Source of the DNA: Hirundichthys speculiger
Taxonomy: Eukaryota; Chordata; Actinopteri; Beloniformes; Exocoetidae
Assembly: GCA_018398805.1 (NCBI GenBank)
Contig: JAGFBZ010001926.1
Coordinates: 372,001-436,000, forward strand
Length of the DNA: 64,000 nt
Reading direction: 5' to 3'
Under the pieces are notes generated by a model. It was given only the letters and a program-made list of their open reading frames with translations, made no database searches and had not been told where the DNA came from. Below, in pieces: positions 37,497-49,470 of this stretch. Position 1 is the first letter of the stretch. The number at the start of each line of letters is the position of its first letter. The position numbers were made by a program, and so were the translations under genes.

Positions 37497-37674
37497 TTTT
37501 TTTTTGGTACTAGTGGCCTTTATTCACAGTGAAGGAAGACAGGAAAGGGGGCAGAGAGAGAACGGGGAAGACATGCAGCAAAGGATCTCATGGGCTGGGA
37601 GTCAAACCTGTGACGCAGCGGCATATGGGCCACCTGCCCCAACCACTGCCCCCAGTGGCGCAGTGGTTGGGGCA
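37497..37674 (-). mobile_element. tRNA-type SINE with inverted head
   Basis: On the minus strand a head region with a B-box-like GGTTTGACTCC (37608-37598) is followed by 'tttgctgcatgtcttccc', a pyrimidine-rich body, 'aataaaggcc' and a poly-A tail (poly-T at 37497-37507 on the plus strand). This order matches a tRNA-derived SINE common in fish. Past its head is a 14-bp perfect inverted duplication (37635-37648 against 37661-37674), a second head start pointing the other way. Transcription would be by RNA polymerase III. Confidence 0.65.
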
Positions 37675-37679
37675 AACTT

Positions 37680-39082
37680 GACACTAGCTGGAGGTTTATG
37701 TATGTTTAAACTGCATTTCTGTTGAGTACACTCAACTTTGTTTTGTTGGATCAGCATGATTCATTCATGTAATTGTACTGTTTTAAAAAGTAGTTGAAAC
37801 TGCCCTATTAAATTAAGTACCTCATACTTCTATCATACAAGTTTAAATTGTCCAAAGAAATTACATTACTATGTAACATTTACCTTTACAAATATAGTTG
37901 GACTGAACTTTGGTAATTAAGTAACAGTGACGCAAATACATCATGGTCACCTGACATAATTATATTTCAGTCACGCAGCAAAGTTGTTTATAAATTAAAG
38001 CATTTTATTTCAGTAGGAATTTTTTCCATAAGTTCCGTGAACAAGTTATTTTTTTGAGTGTGGCATTGATAAGAACACAAGCGCAAATGAAAATTGTGTT
38101 TGCTACACTTGTGGCTGCAAAAGTGGCCTCAGCTTGCTTTTTTTTTTTCTAACAAAACCCCACATTTATAACTCTTGGACAAAAAAAAGTTGAGATTGAT
38201 TGTGATTGTCTATAAGAGAGCTGACCACTCGTTCTCAGATTAGGTTACGGTGCTGGTTTTTTAGATGATATGGACGGTGGCCTGCGAGTCAGTTACTGGA
38301 GGTAAGCACTCAAACTTTTTTCTGTAACTGTTAAAGTGACCCCGAGGACCAATTTTCTATGTAGAAACTATTGGAAATTTTAAATTAAGGAATATTTAAT
38401 CATTTTTGTACATGTTGGTCCTGAGTACAAATGTCATTTCATGTATAAACATGTCAATGACAGTAAAAGCACCTTGACCTGGACCTTTCAGAGACCTGAT
38501 CAAGCTCTCAACGCTGTCCCTGCTATCGGCAAAAACAATACCTTAGAGCAGCACATTACACATCACCAATAATAGTGGTCAACAATGCCCAAATGATAAC
38601 AGCCAGTTCACAGAGCCACAATGGACAGAGGCGATGAGAAGACCCAAGACATTAAGGATGGAAGAAGCGAGGAAAAGAAAACAGAGTAACCTAGGAAGAG
38701 AATGAATAAAAATAGGTTTCAATGAGTCTTGTTCAAGCAGCTTAACCTCTACATCTATAGGGGACCCTCAGAACTAAAAATTGCAAAACTTCCCTTTGAA
38801 TCGCTTCAAAGCAGAACTCGACTTCCTAGATATCTGCATTGGTATCAAATTAAAGAGATAAAAGGAAGTAGGTGTCTGGTATCAAAAGATCAACAGATGA
38901 AGATGAGACATCTACACTACTATATTGTTTTCAATGAAAGCCCATATCTGAGCTAATAAGCTAGCAAGGCTGGCTGGTACTTTATTTGTTGAGTTTTACT
39001 TTTGTTTTTTATTCAATGTGTAGATTCTATATATAATTAAGGTTTTGTTGTCCAGATCCTAGATTAGATATTCTTGTGGCTG
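37680..39082. other. Non-coding stretch, no feature seen
   Basis: AT-rich unique-looking sequence; no exon or recognised repeat. Confidence 0.5.
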
Positions 39083-39222
39083 TCTATCTCAGGGCCACAC
39101 AAACAACCATAAATGCTCTCTCCTACTGCCATAATTGCCAATCAACATAACATGCATGTTTTGGGGGAGGAAGCTGATTCCTGCAGAAAACCCACGCAGA
39201 CACAGGGAGAGCTTGCAGACCT
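39083..39222 (-). mobile_element. Degenerate LINE 3'-end fragment
   Basis: Blocks 'cagggccacacaaacaacca', 'attgccaatcaacataaca', 'tgcatgttttggggg', 'aggaagctgattcctgc' and 'aacccacgcagacacaggga' follow the order seen at 27460-27621, with more divergence. The (GGAT) tail itself is lost. Confidence 0.6.
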
Positions 39223-42200
39223 AATTTATATTTACATCTCACATATACTTAAATGTCCATTAGATTCTGTGCAGTGATTACTATTTAATCTGGAAGGATG
39301 GATGGATACAGTGAAATTCTATTCCTTAATGTTGTAATAGATCTCAGACTTGTCCGTGGGGAGGTAGTGGTTGTTACCGAATGCAAGTCCAGGTCTTTGA
39401 ACACACTTGTAGCACTCGAGACCCTACAGTAAACGTCATAAAGGTTTGCCCTTAAGTTAAACATACCTTTACTTGAAGTGAGAAAGGATTTAATATGCTT
39501 TTTTTTTTTATGGGCAAACTCAATTATTTATATGTGTAAAATAAATAAATAAATAGATAGATAGATAAATGACGTTACTGTAAAAAGTGCTGTGAGATAC
39601 TCAGCCACACTGTGGCCGGATGCATTTACTCCCAGACTGATTGCCTGATCACGCGCTCACATTAGATTTACACAAGATGCTGTGAAATGACGTGGGAGAG
39701 GAATTTTGTGGTAAAAGTTTGATAAAAATCATTGCTTTCAACCTTTTAGCCTTAGGTCTTTGGTTTCAATAGATACTTCAGTTTAAATGTTTGGAATGTT
39801 TCTCTGAGTGTTTCAAGCCTGAGATGATTTAAGCAAACAGCGTGCTAAAGAGGTGGGGCTGATAAATAGCACCCCATTCCCTGAAAATGAGGTGCAGTAC
39901 TTGCCCATATGGCATATATTTGCTGAGCTCGCGCACACACACTCAACAGCATCTCCAAACACACATCTCCATAACCTTTTAATCAATTAGACTTTGAATT
40001 ACACGGGAATGTCAGCTGGTAGCGCTCAGGAGCCCCTCCAGTTTTTCTCACATTTGCACAGGAAACTCATATTAAATTTCCACCACTGCTCCTAACATCC
40101 CCTGATACCTCTTTTTTCCATACTCTTTAAGTATGCAATATTCAGACTGCTCATAACTCTGCTGACAAAAAAATAAATAAAGATGTTGCACAAATTATGC
40201 AGGGTAAACTAAAAACATCTGATGAATGTAGTTTGTTTATGGAGGCAACATGTTATAATGTACTTTTTTCTTCTTCTTTTTGTCTGTGTGGTCTCTCATT
40301 ATGGATATACCTTTACTTTTCTGAAAATGAACCCTAACCACCCACCTAGGACAGCCCCCCTTCAAACCACCTTGAGAGATCAGAAATGCATAGACACGTT
40401 TAGGCCATAATGTTCTTACCATTTGCACTGTTTATGCAGCCTCCACACTCATTTACATAACCTTGATTATTTTATTTCACCATGTGTGAAAGCCAGTGTT
40501 TATGCTTTCCTGTGAAAACGTGGAGAGAGAGAGAAAAAAACGGCTACATAGGTGGTGCAGAGGTCCTGGCATGTTTAATTTCTATTGATTATGATAGTTT
40601 GCACAGCCTGTTCTGTTAGTTATTGTGTCACCGTGTCTGTATGTGTTTATTTTAATAAGGATTATAACGAATGGGACCATTAAAGTGCTGAATTCAGAAA
40701 TGTGCAGCTCTGATTACCTATCCAGTTTTTCCCTGTTTTGTTAAAGGGTGGGATATTGTAGTACTAGAGGGGTATAGGGCCATAATAATTAGAAAAAATC
40801 CAAACATCCCTGTGCAGTTTGTTTCATTATAAGGGTGGCAATGGATGAGAAGTATTGCATGTCCGTTCTTGTTGTTCTTTTGGGAGGAAAAAAAACTTCA
40901 CTGTAGCAAGAAAAACATCGATCAAAAGTTTTTATTTTTTTTATTTTTTTTTCTTTCTAGCTAGAAACCGTTTCTCTTCGGACCATTTTTATCCCCAGCT
41001 GATTTTGCACACTGAGATCCAGTCCAAAGCAGGAAAAAAAAAAGACTTTTGATCAAGTTATGATATCACAGACAGAACCTGTAAAATGAGGTCAACTTAG
41101 CACATTGGGATTGCAAATATTTTTCACTGCAGCCTTAATCAACCCATTTCCCTTTGTCTCCCCCAGTTTTCTTACTCTTTTGCAATTAAGCAAGATTTTC
41201 TTCTAAAGTTGATTACCCCCTTCTCTCTCATCACTTTTGTCTGTAGTTATTTAAATGAGAGCATAGTGACCTGGCATACCACCCTGTATTATGCCTGCTG
41301 AGTTTATACCACTGCTATAGAGCATAAACAAAGACTGTTTAATTAGGTGCCTTGCACATTATTAGTCCTTTACTCATACTTAACACACACACATGGACAC
41401 TTACACAACGCCATCCCCTTAACACACACAGTATTTTCCATATTAGTCCATTGAATAATATGTCTCTTGCTTGGCCTGCGTGAGGAATAGTTAAGCTGCA
41501 CTGACAAACAACTTTTGTGTGTGCATTCATTTGTGTTTGTGTGGTTATTTGTAGCCTTTCTGGATGCTGACAAGGTAACATAGCCTGTTTAGAAAAAATG
41601 CTTTCTTGACTGGAAATCAGCACCTCTTTACTATCTGGCACTTATTTATTTATTTGTCAGTATAACAAAGAGAAGATGAAATATTCAACTATAAAATCTT
41701 AAACTTAGGAAACCCTTCCAATTTACCTATGAAGGCACATGTGCTGATGTTCTATATCTTATCTGCTTGCTTTTCTCTATGCTAGCGTTTTCTTTGTCCC
41801 CTTTGAAAACTTTTGCCTCAGTAGACTCTTCAGGCTGGTCACCATGGAGACCCAGTCTCAAGTGGTGCAGAGAGGCGCAGGTCAGTGGAGGTCAAACCGA
41901 GGGACTGTTTTGGCAAACGGAGCACGCTTCATTAGACCTTTTGGCTTGGGGTTCATTAAACCTGCAGGAAAGGACATTCCAGGAGACTCTATTAACCAAG
42001 CAGCCTTGTGACACGCTGTCAGGCCAGCAGCTTTCAAACATCTTGTGTTAACCAGCATGCTCCTCCAGCTCCACCCACCAGCACAAGCACAAAGACACAA
42101 ATACATGCACAGACCAAAACAAATGTAGACTTCATATACATATGCACAAACACACAGGGAGCACATGCACACACGCGCGCAGTCTCCTGACTCCCTGTGT

Positions 42201-44834
42201 CTTCTGTGGATCTGCCCCACACCCTCCCCTCACACAATAGCCTCCATCTGTTGGCTTTCCCTGGTGGTCCTTGCGGGGCTGTGAGTTTGCAAGTGGAGGA
42301 AACCAGTCAGCCCTGCCATTTCTCCTGTGACACCTTCAGATCAAAACAGATACTCAGAAAGAGGGCAGTGGAGCGACTGCTGGAATGCTTTTGGAGGTGA
42401 CTTAAAAGAAGGGAAATAACTTTACTCAGAGAGGAATGGGGTGTTGCAAAGGCAGAGGTGGCATTGGGTTATATTATATTTAGAGCAAAGTTATAGGCAG
42501 ACATCTTTGCAGAAGAATGAAGGCATGTTGTGTAAAACATGAGCATTTCATATATTTATTTTATTAGAAAACATCAAATGAAAGGCATGCCAAGTAGTGC
42601 TGTCAAAATGACCAAGGGAATCCTACCAGGCTGAGCCAGTAGTTAGAAGTAAATCAAAACTCTGCTGAAATCGAAATGCAGGCTCTGGCACTTCAGAGGG
42701 ATCCTGTCAGATCAATGCTTTTAGCTGTCTGCTGTATAAGCAGGTATAACTGGATTATCATTGTATTTCACTTGGCAAGCCTTATCATGTGGGCTCTGTG
42801 GTTGGTCAGCTCAGACTGGGCAGATTACAGTTTTACAGTTTGCATGAAAAAAGGTTTAGCCTCATTTTGGGATCTGATATGTTAATTAAAGTGGATTTTG
42901 TGAAAATGGAACAGCCAGTCTGTCAAACTACACCTCAACAAAGCCTTAAGCCCATCTGTTGGCAGAGGTGTATTTGGAACCTATATGTGTTTTTTTTTTT
43001 TTTTTTTTTTTTGTCTGCAGGCGCCTGTGCTTTTAACCATGAGAACCAGTTTGAGTATCTAGAATGAGGGAATACCGCATTTATGAAGTGAGGTCATTGT
43101 GGTCTGTGATCAGATTTTCCAAGAGGTGAGAATGCAAAATAGTACTGTACAATTATTGATTTTGCATTATGGTATATGGTTTACAAGATGTGTTATATAC
43201 TGAATCGGATGTGCATGTCACACAAGGCTGTATGAAGAGACTGAATGCAAACGTAATAGCTGCACTAATTCACAGAGGAAAAACATGGAGCCACTTTTAA
43301 CATCCTTAAAAGCTGCTATGAAAGAGTTCAACATTTTTTAATGGTACTTTTAACTATGCTCTTGCTTGAATTTGGTTTGATTTGAGCAGTGAAAGTACAC
43401 GGTTGGGTTTATAATTAAAAAAAAAAAAAATGGTTAGGACTTTAAATGTAAAAAGAATGCACGGTTTGGATTTGCGATCATATCACGCCAACCCTTCTCC
43501 TAGAATAAAACAACAAGGCTACATGAAACGTTAGCATCTCACAAATTATGAACTTTTATCATAACACTTTATTAATTTTTTCCAGAATGGACAAAGGTGG
43601 CTTTATTTAATTTTCTGCTGCTGTGACAGCTGGAGAGTTGAAAGAAAAAATAACTTGTCACTGCATATCAGGCTAACTTGGAAGAAAAAAACACTGTCTA
43701 AATTTGGACATTTCTGGCAGTAGAATAGTAAAGCAGTAGCACAGTTAGTATATATAGTAGACTTGATTCAATTCTGCTTATTTATAAACTAATCAACCAT
43801 AAAATTAGGCCACCCATGTGATATTGATTAAGTTGTCAAAAGAGCTCTGACCTGTCAGGATGTGGACAAAAACCTTTGGAGTGTCAGGAGTGTGAGTGGA
43901 GTGTCAGGATGCAGGTTGTCTAATTGTCAGGATGAGCATTGCTATTTAGTTCAGATGTTATGGCTGACTGGTATGGAGTGCCAATTCACAACAAAAGTAA
44001 CTTCAGCTCACTTTGATGTTTGAAGTCAAAGCAAAGTTAATTAAAAACAGTCCAATTAAAGCCAGTTATCTCCAGTCCACTCATTCTTCATTTTCTATCC
44101 CATCATCAATCTATCCAGGTTCACCATGGACTAAGAAATTGGGGTGAAGTGTGAGAGAAGGGCTGAACACATATGAGATGAACTGTTTCAAGCAGACTTG
44201 AAACAATTTGAATGCATATATAATGTTGATGCTTCATCTTGGATTTAAAGAGATGAAATATAATTTCTATCACACTGAGTCTGCCAGAAGCTGTTTATGG
44301 TAGACTGGATGTCCAGCCTGGTAGCTTAAAAGCACTATATAAATGCTACACATTATCGTCACCATTATGAGTATGATGATTTTTATTTTTCCCTTTAAGG
44401 AAAGAGAGTTCACGATGATTAACAGCATCCATTAACAGCAATAATAGGCTGCCATTTACGATGTAAAGGTAGAGGAATAAAATACTGTGTGCAGGGTCTT
44501 TTGTGTCCCGGCAACGTAGCCATGCCATTTTTAAGGAAATTTTTTATATACATATTCTGCCAACTGATCACAATAAAACTTGTCTAGTACATTATTTTAC
44601 AAAGACAATGACATGGTAGCTTTGGCGACATTATAATGGATTTTTACAAACACCTTGCTTCACAAGAAAAAAGTTATGATTAACTTTGTTTTTCTGTAGT
44701 TTTTGTTGTCGAATTGATCAAAGTTTGATAACATGAACAAAAATAGAGAAGAAGAGAAGAGAATAGAGAAGAGAAGAATTTATTTTGTCATGTGCCACAA
44801 TATGTCAGAAAATGCTGTTGGATGATTTATTTAT
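39223..44834. other. Non-coding stretch, no gene seen
   Basis: Holds an (AAAT)n/(AGAT)n run at 39541-39570, CA-rich sequence around 42070-42180, a poly-T of about 24 bp at 42989-43012 and a GAGAA-rich run at 44735-44780. 39600-40090 is dense in homeodomain-like words. No exon supported. Confidence 0.55.
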
Positions 44835-45640
44835 CAGGCAGATCTCGGTGTGTTCAGGGTAGAAGGTATTACCTTTAGTTACCACTGTGTAGCTAATGGT
44901 ATTCCTCAGGGATAGGTCGTGGGATCACTTATGTTCTTTTTACGTATATATTTACAACCGTGATAAACAAGCATCTCATGCCAAATTTCATTTTTAAGTT
45001 GATAATATTGTAATGTATTGTGCAACCTCTACACTTACAGAGGCCGTATATCGGCTACAGCAAGCTTTTAATGATGTCTTAAATGCCAATAAAACTAAAT
45101 TTATGATATTTTCAAAGGCAAAAACGAAGTCCCTCAATCTTACATTTGTCACTACTTTCCCATGGTTCTTAGACTGAGTTAGTTTCACAATGCAGATACT
45201 GCGGTATTTTGATTGATGATGCTCTCTTTTGTGCTATATGTTCAACTGCTGACTAAAAACCTTCAACTGAAATTTGATTTTCTTAAGAATCAAGTCTTGC
45301 TTTTCTTTTGAGATTTGTCTGTACTACTTTTATGTCCGTCTTCCTTATAATGTCTCCATACAGAGGATACAGCCTACTGTGGAGCACTGAGGTTCATTGC
45401 AAATCTTAAAGCTTTTACTCTACTCACCATTGTACATAGTATCCTGGGATCGGATGGTCTGCTTTGTCCCCCTGTAGACTTACACACTGATATATTCATT
45501 TACAAAGATATTCTTGGTGTTCTTCTATTCTACAACTACCTACAGACTTACATTCTTCAAAAATCCTCTGGAAGTTATTGTGTTCCCTCCCAAGACTTGA
45601 TTCTTGAACCTCAAGGATCTGGTCTCAATATGAATTCAAG
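44835..45640 (+). pseudogene. LINE reverse-transcriptase remnant (RT core to C-terminus)
   Basis: A decayed non-LTR retrotransposon ORF2. At 44902 the frame reads GIPQG followed by a stop, the G-x-PQGS block of RT. Around 44990-45170 one frame gives VDNIVMYCATSTLTEAVYRL, then QQAFNDVLNANKTKFMIFSK; the VDN (with a stop codon before it) stands where the catalytic YADD box belongs, and NANKTKFMIFSKAK matches the usual N-A-D-K-T-K-x-M-x-F-S block. Further on come ILIDDALF-like, AYCGALRFIANLKAFTLL and GSYCVPSQDLILEP, typical of the region after RT in fish CR1/L2-group LINEs. Stops, frameshifts and internal gaps (the segment between FNDV and LNAN is shortened) show it is inactive. No tail recognised. 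Confidence 0.72.
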
Positions 45641-45829
45641 CCTACTTTGAAATATTCTGAATGCATTTACATCTGCAGATGCTATGACTGATCATCACTT
45701 GCCATGTAACGAATCATGAATACTTCTAAGGTGTGAAATATGCTTCCTAAACACATTCTAAAGACATTCTTACTCGTTAATACAGTGATAATGTAGTAAT
45801 GACAAATTATATTAAAATTTTGTAGTGTG

Positions 45830-45832
<3 letters not shown>

Positions 45833-45926
<94 letters not shown>
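45833..45926. repeat. (AT)n microsatellite, 94 bp
   Basis: Uninterrupted AT run, directly followed at 45927 by the end of a transposon-like sequence. Confidence 0.95.
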
Positions 45927-45928
<2 letters not shown>

Positions 45929-46690
45929 GATGGAATGATTACCGGTACTGTGGTAAAATTTTACGCGATAACTATTACCGTTTTTGTTTGACTCCATCTC
46001 ATTATAAAATGAACTATATGTAGCTAATAGAATCTATCGCATATATAAAATGACGAAATCCAAGATCTGGGCATTTTCTGTTTTGTTTTTTTTTTTTTTT
46101 TCCAAGAATACAGAGGGACAACTAGTGAAGGACAATTATCCTGTCTGCAGAGCACTTGTTAACATTTTATTGTAATTTCCTCGAGCAACTTGAAGGAGCT
46201 AAGCCTAATGCTTCAAGCTACTGAGATGTTTGACGAAAAGCAACCTGGTTGATGCGCTTCCTAACTCACATTTCGTAAACGTTACTGTTGCGTGTTGATC
46301 GAAAAAAGGGCCAGGAACGATGTTCTTCTGATGCAGTTAAAATATATTAATTCATTCCATTAACTGATCCGACAACCATAACGCCGGCAGTTAGCGCCAC
46401 AGCGATCAAAAATCTTTTGTCTTTCCAGGTCCAACACCTAACCAATAACAGGCAGCTACCTTTATACCTGACCCTCAGGTAACAACACAGCGACACTCAC
46501 AGACACACAGCATGACCTTCAATTCATAACAACATGTTTGGCTCCAATACAACTCTTTCTTTATTTGCACATTTATACTTATTTAAGGTTCAGCTTAAAG
46601 TCCAAAGTTTATTTAATTTGAACTTGCACTATAATTTTTGTACCATTTTTGTTAAAATTTTTAATTACAATTAACCGTAATTTCTTCCCT
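45927..46690 (+). mobile_element. hAT-like element, left terminus and leader
   Basis: Begins GGGATGGAATGATTACCGG right after the AT run, like the terminal repeats of a fish hAT-like group I recall (GGGATGGAACGATTACCGG type). It continues with GC-richer leader-like sequence (46180-46450, with blocks such as 'gatgtttgacgaaaagcaac') and an AT-rich part with 'ttaattacaattaaccgtaa'. No matching right terminus; at about 46690 it passes into a different element (46691-47780). Family assignment tentative. Confidence 0.45.
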
Positions 46691-47780
46691 GAAAGGTAAT
46701 TTCTGAGGTAACAGCAGAAACTTTTAACGGGGAGTTCAACTTGGCAGTGATTACAAATAACCTTGTTTCTGTCAAATCCTCCGTCTGGGAGAACTTTAAG
46801 ATGAAAATGTCCATGTTAAAATTCTGTAACTTTATCAGTCTGTAATTATCTGTGTATCATTTGTTTTTGTTTTTTTTTTCCATTTTCAATTGTCAATTAA
46901 AAATTTTTAAAAAGTGACTTTTTTTCATTTTTTAATCTAACACACAAGAAAAAAAATGCCTGTTTTTTATATTTCAATTTTAGCAAACAGGCCACGGGAC
47001 TGAATTTGTTTTTAATATTTTATTGTCTAGTTTACGTGACCCAGAAATGGCTTTGTTTTATAATCAAGAATAGACTTTCTGTTGTCGTTACACATCTGTG
47101 CCACTAGATGGAGCCGCACTGAAGTAACCAGCTAGAGCAGTGGTTCTCAAACTTTTAATGCTGCGTACCACCTGAGAAACTATTGAGCTCTCCGAGTAGC
47201 CACCATGATGACCAATTTTAAAATATAGCCATATATGCCTTCTCAATTAGCTTTAAACACAAAGGAGAGATGTTTATTCCTTATTGTGGTTATTTATTGT
47301 TACCTGAATATCATTTGAAACATTGTATTTATAATGCATTGTCATGCATTGACAAGTCATGATGTTCCCCCGCGTACCACCAGAGAGCGCTCGCATACCA
47401 CCAGTGGTACGCGTACCACAGTTTGTGCACCACTGAGCTAGAGAATAGCACGACAGTGAACACATGGAGATCTGATGATAAATGGAGGAATGAAGCGATT
47501 GTCTTGAACAAAGAGGTTGAACGTTTTTTTTTTTCAGACAGAATTGTTAATATTTCTACCTAAGTTGCTACCTGAAAAGTACATTGATTTTTATCACTCT
47601 CCATGTCTGTTTTTCCACATGTTTACCTGCCAATTCTTTTCCGGTTCCACAGCAGCCAGTAACAGACTTTTCAAAACAAAAGCATGTGAGCAACATGCGT
47701 TAACGCGCAACAAAATAAATGTTGGCATTAATAAATTAATGCGTTAATGCGATAACAATGTGTTAACTTGCCCAGCCCTA
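46691..47780 (-). mobile_element. hAT-like element with GGCTGGGCAA end, copy 1 (left-truncated)
   Basis: From 'gaggtaacagcagaaacttt' at about 46702 it aligns in the same orientation with 53657-54407, ending in GCCCAGCCCTA at 47780, next to a TA microsatellite. Shared blocks include 'atgaaaatgtccatgttaaa', 'cacatctgtgccactagatg', 'agacagaattgtta' and 'agcatgtgagcaacatgcgt'. The left third seen in copy 2 is missing. A younger 298-bp MITE sits inside it at 47138-47435. The minus strand has short ATGGA-initiated frames just inside the right end, perhaps the start of a lost transposase, which is why minus orientation is given. Confidence 0.65.
47138..47435. mobile_element. hAT-type MITE with perfect 8-bp target duplication
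   Basis: Termini CAGTGGTTCTCAAACT and, reverse complemented from the right, CAGTGGTGCACAAACT, the hAT signature. The 8-bp AGCTAGAG occurs at 47130-47137 and again at 47436-47443. The sister copy of the host element at about 54049-54068 lacks the insertion, giving an empty-site comparison. Inside are several GCGTACCAC repeats in both orientations. No coding capacity; 298 bp. Confidence 0.9.
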
Positions 47781-47832
47781 ATATATATATGTATATATAT
47801 AATATGCATGCATGTATGTATGTCAGTAACTA

Positions 47833-47903
<71 letters not shown>
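47780..47903. repeat. Compound (TA)n microsatellite
   Basis: Three TA runs separated by short spacers with TGCATGCATGTATG-type sequence, starting directly at the end of the element at 47780. Confidence 0.9.
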
Positions 47904-47908
<5 letters not shown>

Positions 47909-48984
47909 GTCAGTAAATTACATTGTTATTTTAAAATTATTTACTAGTTAGGGTGAATGTGAGCATTTTTCTGCTAAAAAATGGCCTAAGAAATTTCTGG
48001 GGTTACCACGAATTCAAATACATTATGAAAAAAAAAACTTTGAGAGCAAAATCCAACAGTATGCAGGACCGTGTACAGTGAACCGCAAATGGGCAAGGGT
48101 ATACTGTAAGTGGTCATTTTAGGCCTTAATGTTGGCAGTCTCAAATTATTTTGTGATATTGTCTTGTGTTTCAGTGAACATTTTATGCATATACAGTATA
48201 ATGCTTTTGTTTGTGTTTTGTAACAACTGTGTCTGTCTTGGCCAGGACAGTCTTGAAAAGGTAATTTTAATTCTCAAGTTCTTTTTCCCTGAAACTCCAG
48301 TTTTTTTCTCTCTCTTAATTAAAGGTTCACAAATGAAATAATTATGCAACTTTGCCAAACATTACTGGAACAACACTGACACAACCTTTTTCTGTTTTTT
48401 TTTTTTTCTTTTTCTGTTTTTCTGTCTACCTGGATGAAACTAAAGTCCTAAAATAGTGTGGCTATGCCTCTCCTGGGAGACTGTGTGCTCTGTTTATGGG
48501 ACGTTCCCAAATGGAATACCTACACTGGTACAACACCGCCAACCCCTTCTGTAGTTGTAACTAATAAAAGATTATTCTGTATATTAGCTCATATAACCTA
48601 ACATGGAGATGATCAAGAGGGTGTCACTGTTTTTGAAACAGAACTTGGAAGCTTAAAGTGGGGAACTTGTCTTGTACCAGTAAACCAAAAGGATCTCAAT
48701 ATAGCCTACTTGTCTCTTCTGAAAATTGCAGTAGCAACAGTAGCAAAGTCTTCCAACAAAACAAGAGCAGCCACCCTATCCCATCATCTTTATGCACAAC
48801 TTGCTATGCATGGCCATCACAAAAGGCCGTAATTATTTATAGCTTCTAAATAAGAGTATATTGAAAAAACTTATTAAAATAATAAAAGTAGGTACAAATC
48901 AATATTATACATATTTGCTTTTCTTTTATTAAATTCTGTTGCCTTTTGCTTCCCCATTTCAACTTCACTATATCAGGATTAAGG
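47904..48984. other. Non-coding stretch, no feature seen
   Basis: AT-rich, with poly-T near 48395-48408. No exon or repeat family recognised. Confidence 0.5.
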
Positions 48985-49470
48985 GTGCACTCATACTAAG
49001 GCAGTCCATACACTGTCCAAGCTCAACTGACCCCTAAAGTCTGGTTCATTTGACTCGTATGATTGCATCATGCTCAAACATGGCATGATTCCTGTTCTCT
49101 GGCACAGTTGGAAGAGGCGTGCTTGGGCACAATATGGCTGCACATGAAAGTTGAAGAAGGCATGCACATGACGTATGCATCAATTATCGATGTTGCAGTT
49201 CCTTGCGAAAATCATTAAAAACAACAGTGTTGATCCAAAATTCTCAAGTTTAAGAGGGATTTATCTGACCAGAAAAACTTAAAAAAATGAATAATAATAA
49301 TAAAATGTTGGTAGCTTTATCATTATATTTTCTGTGCTGCTCCTCTCTATGGTGCTGATTCTCTGAGCCTGCTCATGTTTTGATTAAAGAAATGGGTGCT
49401 TAATGATGTATGTGCACGCAGCAACATTGCGAAGGATTGGACATAGTCTGAAAAATGTATGAGGTGGATG
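48985..49470. mobile_element. Possible degenerate DNA transposon
   Basis: Starts GGGTGCACTCATACTAAGGCA and continues with 'caactgacccctaaagtctg', 'gttcatttgactcgtatgat', 'cctgttctctggcacagttg' and 'gcttgggcaca', in the order of a fish DNA-transposon consensus I recall (GGGTGCACTCACACTAGGC type). No matching right terminal repeat was found, so the right limit is approximate. Confidence 0.35.
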
